From assembly GCA_046734335.1 (NCBI GenBank), contig JBKPRA010000014.1:17773-81772 (forward strand): a stretch of 64,000 nt of DNA, written 5' to 3'. The notes beneath the pieces were generated by a model, which saw nothing but the letters and a program-made list of their open reading frames with translations, was not told where the DNA came from and did no database searches. The stretch is from DATBLE01 sp046734335. GTDB lineage: Bacteria > Actinomycetota > Thermoleophilia > Gaiellales > Gaiellaceae. The position numbers and the translations under genes were made by a program. Positions 7,497 through 15,985 of the stretch are shown here, piece by piece. Each line of letters begins with the position of its first letter. Position 1 is the first letter of the stretch.

Positions 7497-8656
7497 GAGA
7501 GGCGCTCGATCACCGCGGCGATCGCCTGGCCCTGGCCGATGCACATGGTGGCGATCCCGTACTGCGCGTGCCGGCGGTCGAGCTCGCTCAACAGCGTCGC
7601 GGTGATCCTGGCGCCGGTGGCGCCGAGCGGATGGCCGAGCGAGATCCCGCCGCCGTTCGGGTTCACGTCGTCCATCCGGTCGCCCAGCCCGGTGTCGTGC
7701 ACGAACTGAAGGACCACCGAGGCGAACGCCTCGTTGACCTCGATCACGGCCATGTCGTCCCACGCGAGCCCGGCGTTGGCCAGCGCGCGGTCACACGCCT
7801 GCGGGTTGCCGTGCAACATCCGGTACGGATCGACTCCGGCGATTCCGAAGGAGACGAACCGCGCCCGAGGATCGAGCCCCAGCGCCGAGGCGCGCTCCTC
7901 GCTCGCCACGAGCATCGCCGCTGCCCCGTCGACGATCGCGCTCGAGTTCCCGGCGGTGACCACCCCGTCCTCCTTGAACGCCGGCGGGAGCGTCGCCATC
8001 TTCTCGGGCGTCGTGTCGCGCCGCGGCGTCTCGTCGACTGCGAACAGCACGCCCACGTGGGGATTGGAGACCTCGACCGGGACGATCTCCCGCTCGAAGC
8101 GTCCCTCGTCGATCGCCCGCACGGCGCGCATGTGCGACTCGTAGGAGTACTCGTCGAGCGCTTCGCGGCTCAACCCCCACTCCTCCGCGATCACCTCGGC
8201 CGAGATCCCCTGCGGCACGATCTGCCACTGGTCGAGCAGCTTCTCCGAGAAGCCTGACCAGCCTGCCTCGCCGAGGTTGGAGCCCATCGGGACACGCGAC
8301 ATGTTCTCGATCCCTGCGGCGACGACGAGATCGAGATGACCGGCCTGGATCGCCGACGCCGCGTTCATGGCCGCCTGCATCGACGATCCGCACTGCCGAT
8401 CGACGGTGGTGGCGCAGACGGTCTCCGGCCACCCGGCGATCAGTGAGGCGACCCTCCCCACGTTCAGCGCCTGTTCGCCGACCTGCGAGACACAGCCCAT
8501 CTCGACGTCCTCGACGGCCCCGGGGTCGAGGTCGAGCCGCTTGGCCAGCCCGTCGAGAACCTGGGCGGCGAGCTCGTCGGCTCGCACCGAGGCGAGCGTG
8601 CCGTTCCGCTTGCCGATCGGGCTGCGGACGGCGTCGATGATCAGCGCGTCGCGCAT
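7493..8656 (-). CDS. Thiolase (acetyl-CoA C-acyltransferase/acetyltransferase)
   Basis: 387 residues from the ATG at 8656 (MRDALIIDAVRSPIGK). The acyl-accepting Cys lies in DRQCGSSMQA, the His in ISLGHPLGATGAR and the second Cys in CIGQGQAIAAV, so the catalytic triad is complete. The motif NEAFASVV is also present. It catalyses thiolytic cleavage of 3-ketoacyl-CoA or the reverse condensation. No hydroxyacyl-CoA dehydrogenase is adjacent, so the choice between beta-oxidation (FadA) and biosynthetic (AtoB) roles is open. A 16-bp palindrome of TetR-operator form overlaps its start codon, suggesting repression by an acyl-responsive regulator. Confidence 0.93.
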   Translation of the reverse strand: MRDALIIDAVRSPIGKRNGTLASVRADELAAQVLDGLAKRLDLDPGAVEDVEMGCVSQVGEQALNVGRVASLIAGWPETVCATTVDRQCGSSMQAAMNAASAIQAGHLDLVVAAGIENMSRVPMGSNLGEAGWSGFSEKLLDQWQIVPQGISAEVIAEEWGLSREALDEYSYESHMRAVRAIDEGRFEREIVPVEVSNPHVGVLFAVDETPRRDTTPEKMATLPPAFKEDGVVTAGNSSAIVDGAAAMLVASEERASALGLDPRARFVSFGIAGVDPYRMLHGNPQACDRALANAGLAWDDMAVIEVNEAFASVVLQFVHDTGLGDRMDDVNPNGGGISLGHPLGATGARITATLLSELDRRHAQYGIATMCIGQGQAIAAVIERLS

Positions 8657-8671
8657 TGACTGAGCAGTCAA
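8656..8671. promoter_or_regulatory. TetR-type operator palindrome TTGACTG-AG-CAGTCAA
   Basis: Seven-base perfect arms around AG, touching the thiolase ATG and containing the stop codon of the truncated hydrolase upstream. Operators of this architecture are common for TetR-family regulators of fatty-acid degradation in actinobacteria. Its position would block thiolase expression directly. Confidence 0.5.
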
Positions 8672-8982
8672 TCTACCACCGGGTTCCGCGGCTCGGCCGC
8701 GTGCGCCTCGAGAACGGCGCGCATGTCCTCCATCCGCGTCTCGAGAGCGGCCCAGCCGGCGCCGCCGCGGTCCGACAGGCCCGTGCCTCGCTTGTCGAAG
8801 AGGATCAGCCGGAACGAGCGCGCCAGTCGCTCGTAGAACTCGCGCCAACACGGCGACTCCCACCCGTAGACGAGGTTCGAGACGAAGCCGGGTACGAGGA
8901 CGAGATCGCGCTCTCCCTCACCTACGACCTGGTAGGCGATCGCGACGCCCTCGTTCCGCGCGTAGCGGATGTCCGGCTCCAT
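8668..8982 (-). pseudogene. Truncated alpha/beta hydrolase (N-terminal third only)
   Basis: 104 residues. MEPDIRYARNEGVAIAYQVVGEG, VLVPGFVSNLVYGWE and RLILFDKRGTGLSDR match the first third of alpha/beta hydrolases of the kind often linked to class III cyclases. The chain ends at EDMRAVLEAHAAEPRNPVVD, just where the nucleophile elbow should begin, so the Ser, Asp and His of the catalytic triad are all missing. The end falls inside the palindrome in front of the thiolase. It is probably a deletion remnant; a small stand-alone protein cannot be excluded. Confidence 0.65.
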
Positions 8983-9006
8983 CGAGCGAAAGCCTAGACT
9001 TCTCGG

Positions 9007-10428
9007 ATGGCCGCCACGGCCACCGAGAAGCGGCTGCTGGTCGCCGGCGATTGGGTCGAGACCGGCGACTGGATCGACGTCAGCTCACCGTATTCGGGTG
9101 ACCTAGTGGGCCGAGTGGCCAAGGCGGGCTCGGCCGAGACCCAGAAAGCGATCGACGCCGCCGCCACGGCCATGCATGACCCACTCCCCGCTCACAAGCG
9201 TGCCGAGATCCTGGTCAAGGTCGCCGGCTACCTGGGCAGGCGGCACGAGGAGGTCGCGCAGACCATCTGCGCCGAGGCCGGCAAGCCGCTGAAGACGGCC
9301 CGGGTCGAGGCGTCCCGGGCGATGTCCACGTACACGATGGCCGCCGTCCAGGCGCGCACGCTCGCCGGCGACGTGGTGCCGATGGACGCCTCGCAGGCGG
9401 GCGAGGGCAAGCTGGCCTTCACCCTGCGCGTGCCGATCGGCGTGGTCGGCGCGATCAGCCCCTTCAACTTCCCGCTCAACCTCGTCGCACACAAGATCGC
9501 ACCGGCGCTGGCGGCCGGTTGCGCGGTCGTGCTCAAGCCCGCGACCGCCACGCCGCTCTCCGCGCTGCTGCTGGCCGAGTTCGAGCAGGAAGCCGGGTTG
9601 CCGCCAGGCTGGCTCAACGTCGTGGTCGGCCCGTCGGCCGAGATCGGGGACGTGCTCGTCGCCGACGAGCGTGTCGCGGCGCTCACCTTCACCGGGAGCG
9701 GAGAGGTCGGGTGGAAGCTGAAGGAGCGCGCTCCACGCAAGCACGTCGCGCTCGAGCTCGGCAACGCGACGCCGGTCATCGTCGAGGCGGATGCCGATCT
9801 CGACGACGCGGCTACGAGGCTGGCCGGCAACGCCTTCTCGTTCGCGGGCCAGAGCTGCATCTCGGTGCAGCGCATCTACGTCGCGCGCGATGCGTACGAC
9901 GTCTTCCTGGAACGGTTCCTGCCCAGGGTCGAGGCCCTCGTCGTCGGCGATCCGGCCGACGAGCAGACCGACGTCGGCCCCCTCATCGACGAGCACGCAA
10001 AGGACCGAGTGCTCGAGTGGATCGCGGAATCGGGCGGCGAGACCTTGACCGGCGGCGACCTGACCGACGACGGACTGATCCGGCCGACGGTGATCGCGCG
10101 GCCCAGTCCCGAGGCGAAGGTCTCGTGCGACGAGGTCTTCGGGCCGGTGTGCACCGTCACTCCCTACGGTTCGCTCGATGAGGCGATCGAGCTCGCGAAC
10201 GGGACGCGATACGGCCTCCAGGCCGGCATCTTCACCGCCAACGTGAAGAGTGCCCTCGAGGCCGCACGAAGGCTCGAGTTCGGCGGCGTCACCGTCAACG
10301 AGGCGCCGACCTTCCGTGCCGACCAGATGCCCTACGGCGGCGTGAAGGACTCCGGAAACACGCGCGAGGGGCCCGCGTACGCGGTGCGCGAGCTGACCGA
10401 GGAGCGCGTGATCGTCCTTCAGCTCTAG
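9007..10428 (+). CDS. NAD(P)+-dependent aldehyde dehydrogenase
   Basis: 473 residues, normal family length. The Rossmann region has SPFNFPLNLVAHKIAPALAAG and FTGSGEVG; the general base is Glu250 (LELGNATPV, where GG is more usual than GN) and the nucleophile is Cys284 (FAGQSCISVQR). EVFGPVCTV near residue 378 and the terminal MPYGGVKDSGNTREG complete the fold. It resembles lactaldehyde/succinate-semialdehyde type enzymes; the substrate is uncertain. It is divergent from the truncated hydrolase and followed 13 bp later by the zinc-ribbon genes. Confidence 0.93.
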   Translation: MAATATEKRLLVAGDWVETGDWIDVSSPYSGDLVGRVAKAGSAETQKAIDAAATAMHDPLPAHKRAEILVKVAGYLGRRHEEVAQTICAEAGKPLKTARVEASRAMSTYTMAAVQARTLAGDVVPMDASQAGEGKLAFTLRVPIGVVGAISPFNFPLNLVAHKIAPALAAGCAVVLKPATATPLSALLLAEFEQEAGLPPGWLNVVVGPSAEIGDVLVADERVAALTFTGSGEVGWKLKERAPRKHVALELGNATPVIVEADADLDDAATRLAGNAFSFAGQSCISVQRIYVARDAYDVFLERFLPRVEALVVGDPADEQTDVGPLIDEHAKDRVLEWIAESGGETLTGGDLTDDGLIRPTVIARPSPEAKVSCDEVFGPVCTVTPYGSLDEAIELANGTRYGLQAGIFTANVKSALEAARRLEFGGVTVNEAPTFRADQMPYGGVKDSGNTREGPAYAVRELTEERVIVLQL

Positions 10429-10441
10429 ACTCGGCGGGGCG

Positions 10442-11005
10442 ATGGCTCTCCTGCGCCGCTTCGGCCGGGCCCCCAAGGCGAAGGCCCCCCGGCGAACGTT
10501 GCCGCCGCCCGGCGTGATCCGACGCGAGCGCCGCAATGTCGAGCGGACACGCGACGAGAAGCTCCGCGACCTCGGCGGGCTGATGCTCGAGATGTACCGC
10601 CGCGACACCTTCCGGGAGGACCTCCTGGCCGACCGCTGCAACGAGCTCCTCGGGCTCGACGCACGCCTCCACGAGCTGGACGAGATGCTCGCCGTCTCGC
10701 GCCGCCGCGTCCCGGCGGGCCGCTGCGTCTGCGGTGCGCCGCTGCCGTGGGGCTCCCACTTCTGTCCCAACTGCGGTCGGCCGGCAGGTCAGACGATCGT
10801 CGCGTGCCCCGAGTGCGAGCACCCACTACCTGCCGACGCGCATTTCTGCGCGAACTGCGGCGCCGCGGCGCCCGACGGGACGGCTAGCGAGACAGATGCC
10901 GCGGCCGCGGAGCCGGAGGCCTTGACGGGCGCCTCACCCGAACCGGGGCCGGTCGCCGCGCCGCAGCCGGTCGCCGCCGACGCGTCCGACGATGGCGCAG
11001 CCTGA
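10442..11005 (+). CDS. Double zinc-ribbon protein
   Basis: 187 residues. The first 90 are basic then helical (LRDLGGLMLEMYRRDTF, LDARLHELDEMLAVSRRR), a likely coiled coil. Two zinc ribbons follow, CVCG...CPNCG and CPEC...CANCG, then a low-complexity Ala/Pro/Glu tail. It overlaps the following SPOR/zinc-ribbon gene by 14 bp, so the two are one unit. The double ribbon resembles the DZR family, found in proteins that bind nucleic acids or other proteins. The specific function is unknown. Confidence 0.75.
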   Translation: MALLRRFGRAPKAKAPRRTLPPPGVIRRERRNVERTRDEKLRDLGGLMLEMYRRDTFREDLLADRCNELLGLDARLHELDEMLAVSRRRVPAGRCVCGAPLPWGSHFCPNCGRPAGQTIVACPECEHPLPADAHFCANCGAAAPDGTASETDAAAAEPEALTGASPEPGPVAAPQPVAADASDDGAA

Positions 11006-11645
11006 CGCCTGCCCTGCCTGCGGGACGCCCGCGGAATCCGGGCAGGAGTACTGTCTCCACTGCGGCGCGCGCATGGTTCCGGCGCGCCGCCTCAGCGGCT
11101 TCGGCGAGGCCTGGGAACGCCGGCTCGGGCGCTACCCGGGCGACTGGCTGGTCGCGTCGCTGCTCCTGCTGCTGGTCGCCGCCGGCTCCGCGACCGCCGG
11201 CATCGTCGCGGGCCGCGACACCGAGACGGCGAGCGGCCCGAGGACGATCGTGGCGACGTCTCCCGTCGTGAGCGCTCCGCCGTCGCCTCCCGCCCAGACG
11301 CAGCCGACGACAACAGCGGGCTCGCCCACGACCAAGCCGAAGCCGGCGGCGCCTCCACCGAAGACCGGTCCGCCGACCTGGCCGGCTCGGAACGGCTACA
11401 CGGTCGTGATCGCGTCGATCCCGGCCCGAGGCGACGGCCTGTCCGAGGCAAACGCCAGGGCCAAGGAGGCGCGCGGGCGCGGGCTCCGCGCGGGCGTGCT
11501 CGAGTCGGGCAAGTTTGCCAGCCTCCACCCCGGGTACTACGTCGTTTTCGCGGGTGTCTACGGCTCCCTCGAGGAGGCGGAGCGTGCGGCCCGCGCCGCC
11601 CGATCCAAGTATCCGAACACGTACGCCCGCGAAGTCGCGCGCTAA
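10992..11645 (+). CDS. Zinc ribbon - transmembrane - SPOR-like domain protein
   Basis: 217 residues. An N-terminal zinc ribbon (CPACG...CLHCG, about 6-30) faces the cytoplasm. One membrane helix follows (WLVASLLLLLVAAGSATAGIVAG, about 53-75), then a Thr/Pro-rich spacer and a C-terminal SPOR-like repeat (NGYTVVIASIPARG ... GYYVVFAGVYGSLEEAERAARAARSKYPNTYAREV). SPOR domains bind denuded glycan strands at division sites, so this protein could link a cytoplasmic zinc-ribbon partner, perhaps the one encoded just upstream, to the wall. The combination is unusual; the division role is inference. Confidence 0.75.
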   Translation: MAQPDACPACGTPAESGQEYCLHCGARMVPARRLSGFGEAWERRLGRYPGDWLVASLLLLLVAAGSATAGIVAGRDTETASGPRTIVATSPVVSAPPSPPAQTQPTTTAGSPTTKPKPAAPPPKTGPPTWPARNGYTVVIASIPARGDGLSEANARAKEARGRGLRAGVLESGKFASLHPGYYVVFAGVYGSLEEAERAARAARSKYPNTYAREVAR

Positions 11646-11664
11646 TTGCTCTTCGTTGGCATTT

Positions 11665-11694
11665 TTGACAACGGAAGCGCCGACTTTGTAACAG
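11665..11694 (+). promoter_or_regulatory. Candidate promoter of the 11.8-kb gene
   Basis: TTGACA at 11665-11670 is followed after 17-18 bases by GTAACA/TAACAG in an AT-richer pocket of an otherwise GC-rich gap. A further TAGACT stands at 11709. The downstream leader to the ATG at 11799 is over 100 bases. Confidence 0.35.
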
Positions 11695-11798
11695 GGAGCG
11701 AAAGGGGGTAGACTGGGCTCGCGAAAGCGCTGCCTCGACGCTTAACAGGCGCGTAACAAAGCTTTTCTGCGACTTAACAGGAGACCTGGATACTGGAT

Positions 11799-12248
11799 AT
11801 GGACGAGTTGAACGCTCAGATTCGTAACTGCATGTATCAGTACTCGCGTGCCATCTACCGGACGATCAAGGACCTGATCGATCCGTACGCCGATCCAGAC
11901 GAGCAGCTCGAGTACCGCCGTGCGGTGCTGGAGGCGTGCGAGGAGACGATGGAGCGGCTCGCCACCGACCCCCACTACTTCGCGAATCCCGACAAGACGC
12001 TCTTCCAGGACATCCGCCGCTACTTCCCGATCACGCAGCAGGCGCAGGTCGCCTGGGCGGTGCAGGAAGGCGTCGGCGCAGCCGTGGCGTTCGTCCAGAC
12101 GCAGATCGAGGCCGGCGCGTTCGACGGCGGCGTCGCCCGGTGCCGCGCGACCACGCGCAAGGGCAAGCCGTGTCAGCGCACGCCGCTCCCCGAGCGCGAC
12201 TACTGCCCCTCGCACCAACACCTCGAGCGCTCAAAAGTCGCCGCCTAG
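11799..12248 (+). CDS. Conserved hypothetical protein with C-terminal Cys/His zinc motif
   Basis: 149 residues. The first 105 are helical and acidic (MDELNAQIRNCMYQYSRAIY, YRRAVLEACEETMERLATD). The end carries CRATTRKGKPCQRTPLPERD then YCPSHQH, a compact C-x7-C-x10-C-x2-H motif like those of DUF5763-type modules. Many of these occur as small add-ons in actinobacteria. It has its own upstream gap with promoter-like elements and is followed directly by a hairpin element of the dispersed family. The function is unknown. Confidence 0.7.
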   Translation: MDELNAQIRNCMYQYSRAIYRTIKDLIDPYADPDEQLEYRRAVLEACEETMERLATDPHYFANPDKTLFQDIRRYFPITQQAQVAWAVQEGVGAAVAFVQTQIEAGAFDGGVARCRATTRKGKPCQRTPLPERDYCPSHQHLERSKVAA

Positions 12249-12250
12249 TA

Positions 12251-12301
12251 GCGCGGGGGAACCCCTGGTTCCCCCATGGACCCCCTCCTTGCGCGCGTCC
12301 G
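12251..12301 (+). repeat. Dispersed stop-proximal hairpin element, copy A
   Basis: Begins 3 bases after a TAG stop. The stem GGGGGAACC (12255-12263), loop CCT and GGTTCCCCC (12267-12275) pair perfectly over 9 bp. ATGGACCC and TCCTTGCGCGC follow. The same parts recur near five other stop codons. There is no U-tract, so it is not a classical intrinsic terminator. Confidence 0.75.
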
Positions 12302-12375
12302 CGTGCTGCTGACCGCAACTGAGCCGGCGACGGGAACGGGCGACGCCGCCGTTGCTACGGCGCCCACGGCTTACG

Positions 12376-12392
12376 GCCGGGCGGAGCCCGGC
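12376..12392 (+). terminator. Hairpin GCCGGGC-GGA-GCCCGGC
   Basis: A perfect 7-bp stem with a 3-base loop in the gap before the WYL-protein gene, without a clear U-run. It may act as a weak or factor-assisted terminator. Confidence 0.4.
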
Positions 12393-12451
12393 CTCGACGG
12401 CTCGTACTTTTCCACAAGGCAGATCACAGTCACGCGTATAGAGTCGGTTCG

Positions 12452-14467
12452 GTGAGCCATGACACCGACAAGCTGATCCGCCAGCTCTCGCTGGTCGCGT
12501 TCCTGATGGCGGAGCGACGGCCGCTGACCGCCCGCGACGTGAAGGGGAACGTCGAGGGGTACTCGGAGATGTCGGACGAGGCATTCGCGCGGCGGTTCTA
12601 CTCCGACCGGGCCGAGCTTCGCGACCTCGGCGTCCCGCTGCACTCTCAGCGCGACGAGTTCACCGGCGAGGAGCTCTACACGTTGCGCTCGGAGAACTAC
12701 TTCCTGCCCAAGCTGGAGCTGACCGATGACGAGCTGGCGGCGCTCCAGACCTGTTTCTACCTGCTCGAGGGCAAATTCGCGTACGCGGAGCCGCTCCGGC
12801 TCGCGCTCCAGAACCTGGCGCTCGGCCGTCCGACGCTGGCGGACGAGGCCCCCTCGGCGACGGCGGTACGAGTGGAGATGCGGGATCCCGACTACTCGGC
12901 AGAGATGCCGGGGCGGCTGGCGAAACTGGAGACGGCGATCTCGAAACAGCGGACCGTGAAGTTCGGCTACCGCGCGATGACCAGCGGCAAGGAGACCGAG
13001 CGGACGCTGAACCCATACGGGCTCCTCCACGACCGCGGGGTCTGGTACGTGATCGGCTCCGACCATGACCGCGACGCGATCCGCACGTTCAGGGTCTCCC
13101 GCATCCGAGGCGACATTCGGTTCGCGACGCGGCGCGAACGCGACTTCCGGCTTCCGCCCGACTTCGATATCGACGCGTACCGGGGGCGGGCGTCGTGGCA
13201 ATTCGGCGATCCTGTCGGCGAGGCGCGGATCGAGGTCCGACCGGAGACGGCCTGGTGGGTCGAACGGGCCTTCGGGCCGAGTGGACGGCTCGAGGACCAG
13301 ACCTTCGTCACCGAATACTCGAGCCTGCCGATGCTCGCCTCCTGGGTGCTGCGGCAGGACGGACGCGCCGTTCCGCGCGAGCCCGACGACCTCCGCCGGG
13401 AGGTGGCTGAGAGCCTGCGCCGGGTGAGGGATCGCCATCAGGGCGCCCCATCGAAGCCGGCCAGGGAGGTGACGAGCCGCCAGGAGGAGGCGGTCGAGCG
13501 CTCCTCGGGACCGGTCACGCCCGAGCGCTTCGGCCTGCTCCAGGCGCTGCTTGCATACCTCCTGGCCGCCTGCGGCGAGCAGAAGGACGCCGTCGTGCCG
13601 GCCGGCGAGATCGTCGAACGGTTCCAGATCCCCACCGACGAACTCGAGGACCACCTGTCGCTCCTCAACCTCGTGAACTTCGGCGGCGGCTGCTACGCAG
13701 TCTACGCCGAGCTGCACGGCGACGAGGTGCACATCGACAAGGAGCTCTGGGGAGATACCTTCCGCTCCGCCCCCCGGCTGACACCGCTCGAGGCGCGCGC
13801 CATCCGCCTCGCGCTCGAGTTCGTGGGGCCGCTGATCGCCGCAGAGGCGCACCGCCCGCTCGACCGCGTCCGCAAGAAGCTCGAGGAGACCTTCGGCGAG
13901 TTCGAGCTCTCCCAGACGCCGGCGCCGAGCGCGGACAAGGCCGCCGAGGGGCTGGTTGCCATCCTCACCGACGCCATCCGCCGCCGCCGGCTGGTCGAGC
14001 TGGAGTACCTCAAGGAGGAGGAGGGGACGCCGACGCTGCACGTCGTCGAGCCGTACACGATCGAGCGGCGACTGCCGCACTGGTACGTGCACACCTGGGA
14101 CCGCACCCGGGACGACGAGCGCAGCTTCAGGCTCGACCGGATGCGGAGCGCGACCTTGCTCGAGGAGGAGTTCGAGGCCCGCGACGGCTTCGAGCCGGGC
14201 CTGCTCGAGGGAGCGCTCGTCGCCCGCGTCCTCTACTCACCGGCGGTAGCGCGCTGGGAGGTCGAGCGCGGCGCGAGGCCGCTGTCGGACGGGTCGGCGA
14301 TCAACGAGCAGAAGATCGGCAGCAAGGAGTGGCTCGTCGGCGAGATCCTGCGCTATCGCGGCGAGGCGGAACTGCTCGAGCCCCCTGAGCTGCGCCGCCA
14401 GATCGCCAGGCGGGCCCAGTCACTGGGCCGCGAGCTCGGCGTCACCCGGCTGCGCGCGCCGGCCTAG
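12452..14467 (+). CDS. PafB-PafC-like WYL-domain transcription regulator (fused pair)
   Basis: 671 residues from a GTG. Two similar halves are joined. Each has a winged-helix start (about 8-60 and 360-410) and a WYL region: FGYRAMTSGKETERTLNPYG with VWYVIGSDHDRDAIRTFRVSRI, and LEYLKEEEGTPTLHVVEPY with HWYVHTWDRTRDDERSFRLDRM. In actinobacteria PafB and PafC form the heterodimeric DNA-damage activator PafBC, sometimes encoded as one chain; this matches that fused form. A TATAGA box lies about 10 bases before the start. Proteasome genes are not in the window, so the link to the Pup system cannot be tested. Confidence 0.85.
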   Translation: MSHDTDKLIRQLSLVAFLMAERRPLTARDVKGNVEGYSEMSDEAFARRFYSDRAELRDLGVPLHSQRDEFTGEELYTLRSENYFLPKLELTDDELAALQTCFYLLEGKFAYAEPLRLALQNLALGRPTLADEAPSATAVRVEMRDPDYSAEMPGRLAKLETAISKQRTVKFGYRAMTSGKETERTLNPYGLLHDRGVWYVIGSDHDRDAIRTFRVSRIRGDIRFATRRERDFRLPPDFDIDAYRGRASWQFGDPVGEARIEVRPETAWWVERAFGPSGRLEDQTFVTEYSSLPMLASWVLRQDGRAVPREPDDLRREVAESLRRVRDRHQGAPSKPAREVTSRQEEAVERSSGPVTPERFGLLQALLAYLLAACGEQKDAVVPAGEIVERFQIPTDELEDHLSLLNLVNFGGGCYAVYAELHGDEVHIDKELWGDTFRSAPRLTPLEARAIRLALEFVGPLIAAEAHRPLDRVRKKLEETFGEFELSQTPAPSADKAAEGLVAILTDAIRRRRLVELEYLKEEEGTPTLHVVEPYTIERRLPHWYVHTWDRTRDDERSFRLDRMRSATLLEEEFEARDGFEPGLLEGALVARVLYSPAVARWEVERGARPLSDGSAINEQKIGSKEWLVGEILRYRGEAELLEPPELRRQIARRAQSLGRELGVTRLRAPA

Positions 14468-14520
14468 ACGCTCGCTCCGCTCGCTTCACGGGGGAAACGG
14501 CCGGTTTCCCCGTGGGCCCC
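14468..14520 (+). repeat. Dispersed stop-proximal hairpin element, copy B
   Basis: Starts at the TAG of the WYL gene. ACGCTCGCTCCGCTCGCTTC precedes a hairpin at 14487-14514 (CACGGGG...AAAC, loop around GGCCG, GTTTCCCCGTG), then GGGCCCC. Nearly identical to copy E at 29.9 kb read on the other strand. Confidence 0.8.
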
Positions 14521-14623
14521 TTCCCAACACCGTTCGCACCTCGGAAGGCGAGTGGCTGCGGCTGCCATGTCGGCTGAAGCGGCGAATCATGCGCCGTGGC
14601 AGTCGATCACATGCGGGTGACGC

Positions 14624-15985
14624 CTACGCCGACGACCCGGTCGGCAGCTCCAGCGTGAAGGTCGCACCCTGGCCGGGCGTCGAGGCGACCGAGAGCCTGC
14701 CGCCGTGCGCCTCGGCGATCGAGCGGGCGATGAACAGGCCGAGGCCGGTGCCGGGCTTGCCCAGGCCCACGTTCGCGCGGCCGAACCGCTCGAAGATCAG
14801 CCCGTGCTGCTCGGCCGGGATGCCCGGGCCCGAGTCCTCGACCGCGACGAGGACGCGGCCGTTCTCGGAACGGGCGCGGACGTCGACCGTCGCACCGGCC
14901 GGTGAGTATTTGACGGCGTTCTCGAGCAGGTTCCTCAACACCTGGCGCAGCCGCTCGTGGTCGCCGCGGACACTCGGCACGTCGCCGGCGTGCGCCGTCA
15001 CGCTGACTTCGTCCTGGTGCAGCGCGAAGCCGGCGACGGTCGCGCGCACGAGCTCGCCGACGTCGACCTCGGTGAAGTGGTACGAGAACGTGCCCGCCTC
15101 GATCCGAGACGTGTCGAGGACGTCGCCGATCAGGGTCGCCAGCCGGTTCGTCTCGTCCGCGATCAGAGCGAGAAAGGCCGAGCGCTGGGCAGCGTTCAGT
15201 TCGCGCCAGCGCTCCTCCAGCGTCCTGGCTGCTCCGATCACGGCCGCCATCGGGCTGCGCAGCTCATGCGAGACGAGCGACACGAAATCGGCGCGCAGCG
15301 CCGAGAGGCGGCGCAGCTCGGCAACGGTCGCCCGCTCGGACTCGTAAGCCCGGATGTTCTGGACGCTGCCCGCGAGCAGCCGTCCGAGGAGCGCCGCCAG
15401 CTCGAGCTCGTCCTCGTCGAAGGCGTCCGCCCGCCGGCGCAAGATCGAGACCATCCCGATCGGCGTCGTACCGAGCAGCAACGGCGCCGCGACACGCGAG
15501 TTGAGGCCGATGCCGGTCAGCGTCACCTCCTCGGGATAGCGGTGGTCGCTCATGTCGGGGCGGTACACCGTCTGGCCATCGCGCACCACCTCGTCCACCA
15601 GCGCCCCCGACGGCAGCGCCTCGCCGGGCCGGAGGACCTCGTCGTGCTTCAGGCCGGCGGTGGCCATGACTCGCACGTGGCCCTCCTCGAGCAGCATGAT
15701 CGCGACCCGGTCGAACGGGACGAGGCCGCGGAGCTCGCGGATGAAGGCGCCGAACGCCTCCTCCAGCTCGAGCGACGAGCCAAGCGCCTGCGCGCAGCGG
15801 TTCGCACCGTCGAGCACGTGGCTGCGACGGTCGAGCTCGTCGCGCAGCTGCTCGGCCTCCGCAGCCCGATCGTGAGCCAGGGTCGCCTCCGATCGCAGGC
15901 GCTGCACGAGCCAACCGACGACCAGCGCTCCGGCCGCAAACGCAGCGATCGCGACGCCGACCCAGAGCCATTCGTGCCGGCTCAC
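14624..15985 (-). CDS. GAF-domain sensor histidine kinase
   Basis: 453 residues from the GTG at 15985, overlapping the queG stop (GTGA). One N-terminal membrane helix (WLWVGVAIAAFAAGALVVGWLV) and a short coiled coil lead to a GAF domain (about 60-205). A HisKA domain follows with the phospho-acceptor His in VSHELRSPMAA, then HATPase motifs N (LLENAVKYSP), G1 (VEDSGPGIP) and G2 (GTGLGLFIA). The GAF domain may sense a small ligand or redox state. No response regulator is adjacent, so it is an orphan kinase whose partner lies elsewhere. Confidence 0.92.
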   Translation of the reverse strand: MSRHEWLWVGVAIAAFAAGALVVGWLVQRLRSEATLAHDRAAEAEQLRDELDRRSHVLDGANRCAQALGSSLELEEAFGAFIRELRGLVPFDRVAIMLLEEGHVRVMATAGLKHDEVLRPGEALPSGALVDEVVRDGQTVYRPDMSDHRYPEEVTLTGIGLNSRVAAPLLLGTTPIGMVSILRRRADAFDEDELELAALLGRLLAGSVQNIRAYESERATVAELRRLSALRADFVSLVSHELRSPMAAVIGAARTLEERWRELNAAQRSAFLALIADETNRLATLIGDVLDTSRIEAGTFSYHFTEVDVGELVRATVAGFALHQDEVSVTAHAGDVPSVRGDHERLRQVLRNLLENAVKYSPAGATVDVRARSENGRVLVAVEDSGPGIPAEQHGLIFERFGRANVGLGKPGTGLGLFIARSIAEAHGGRLSVASTPGQGATFTLELPTGSSA

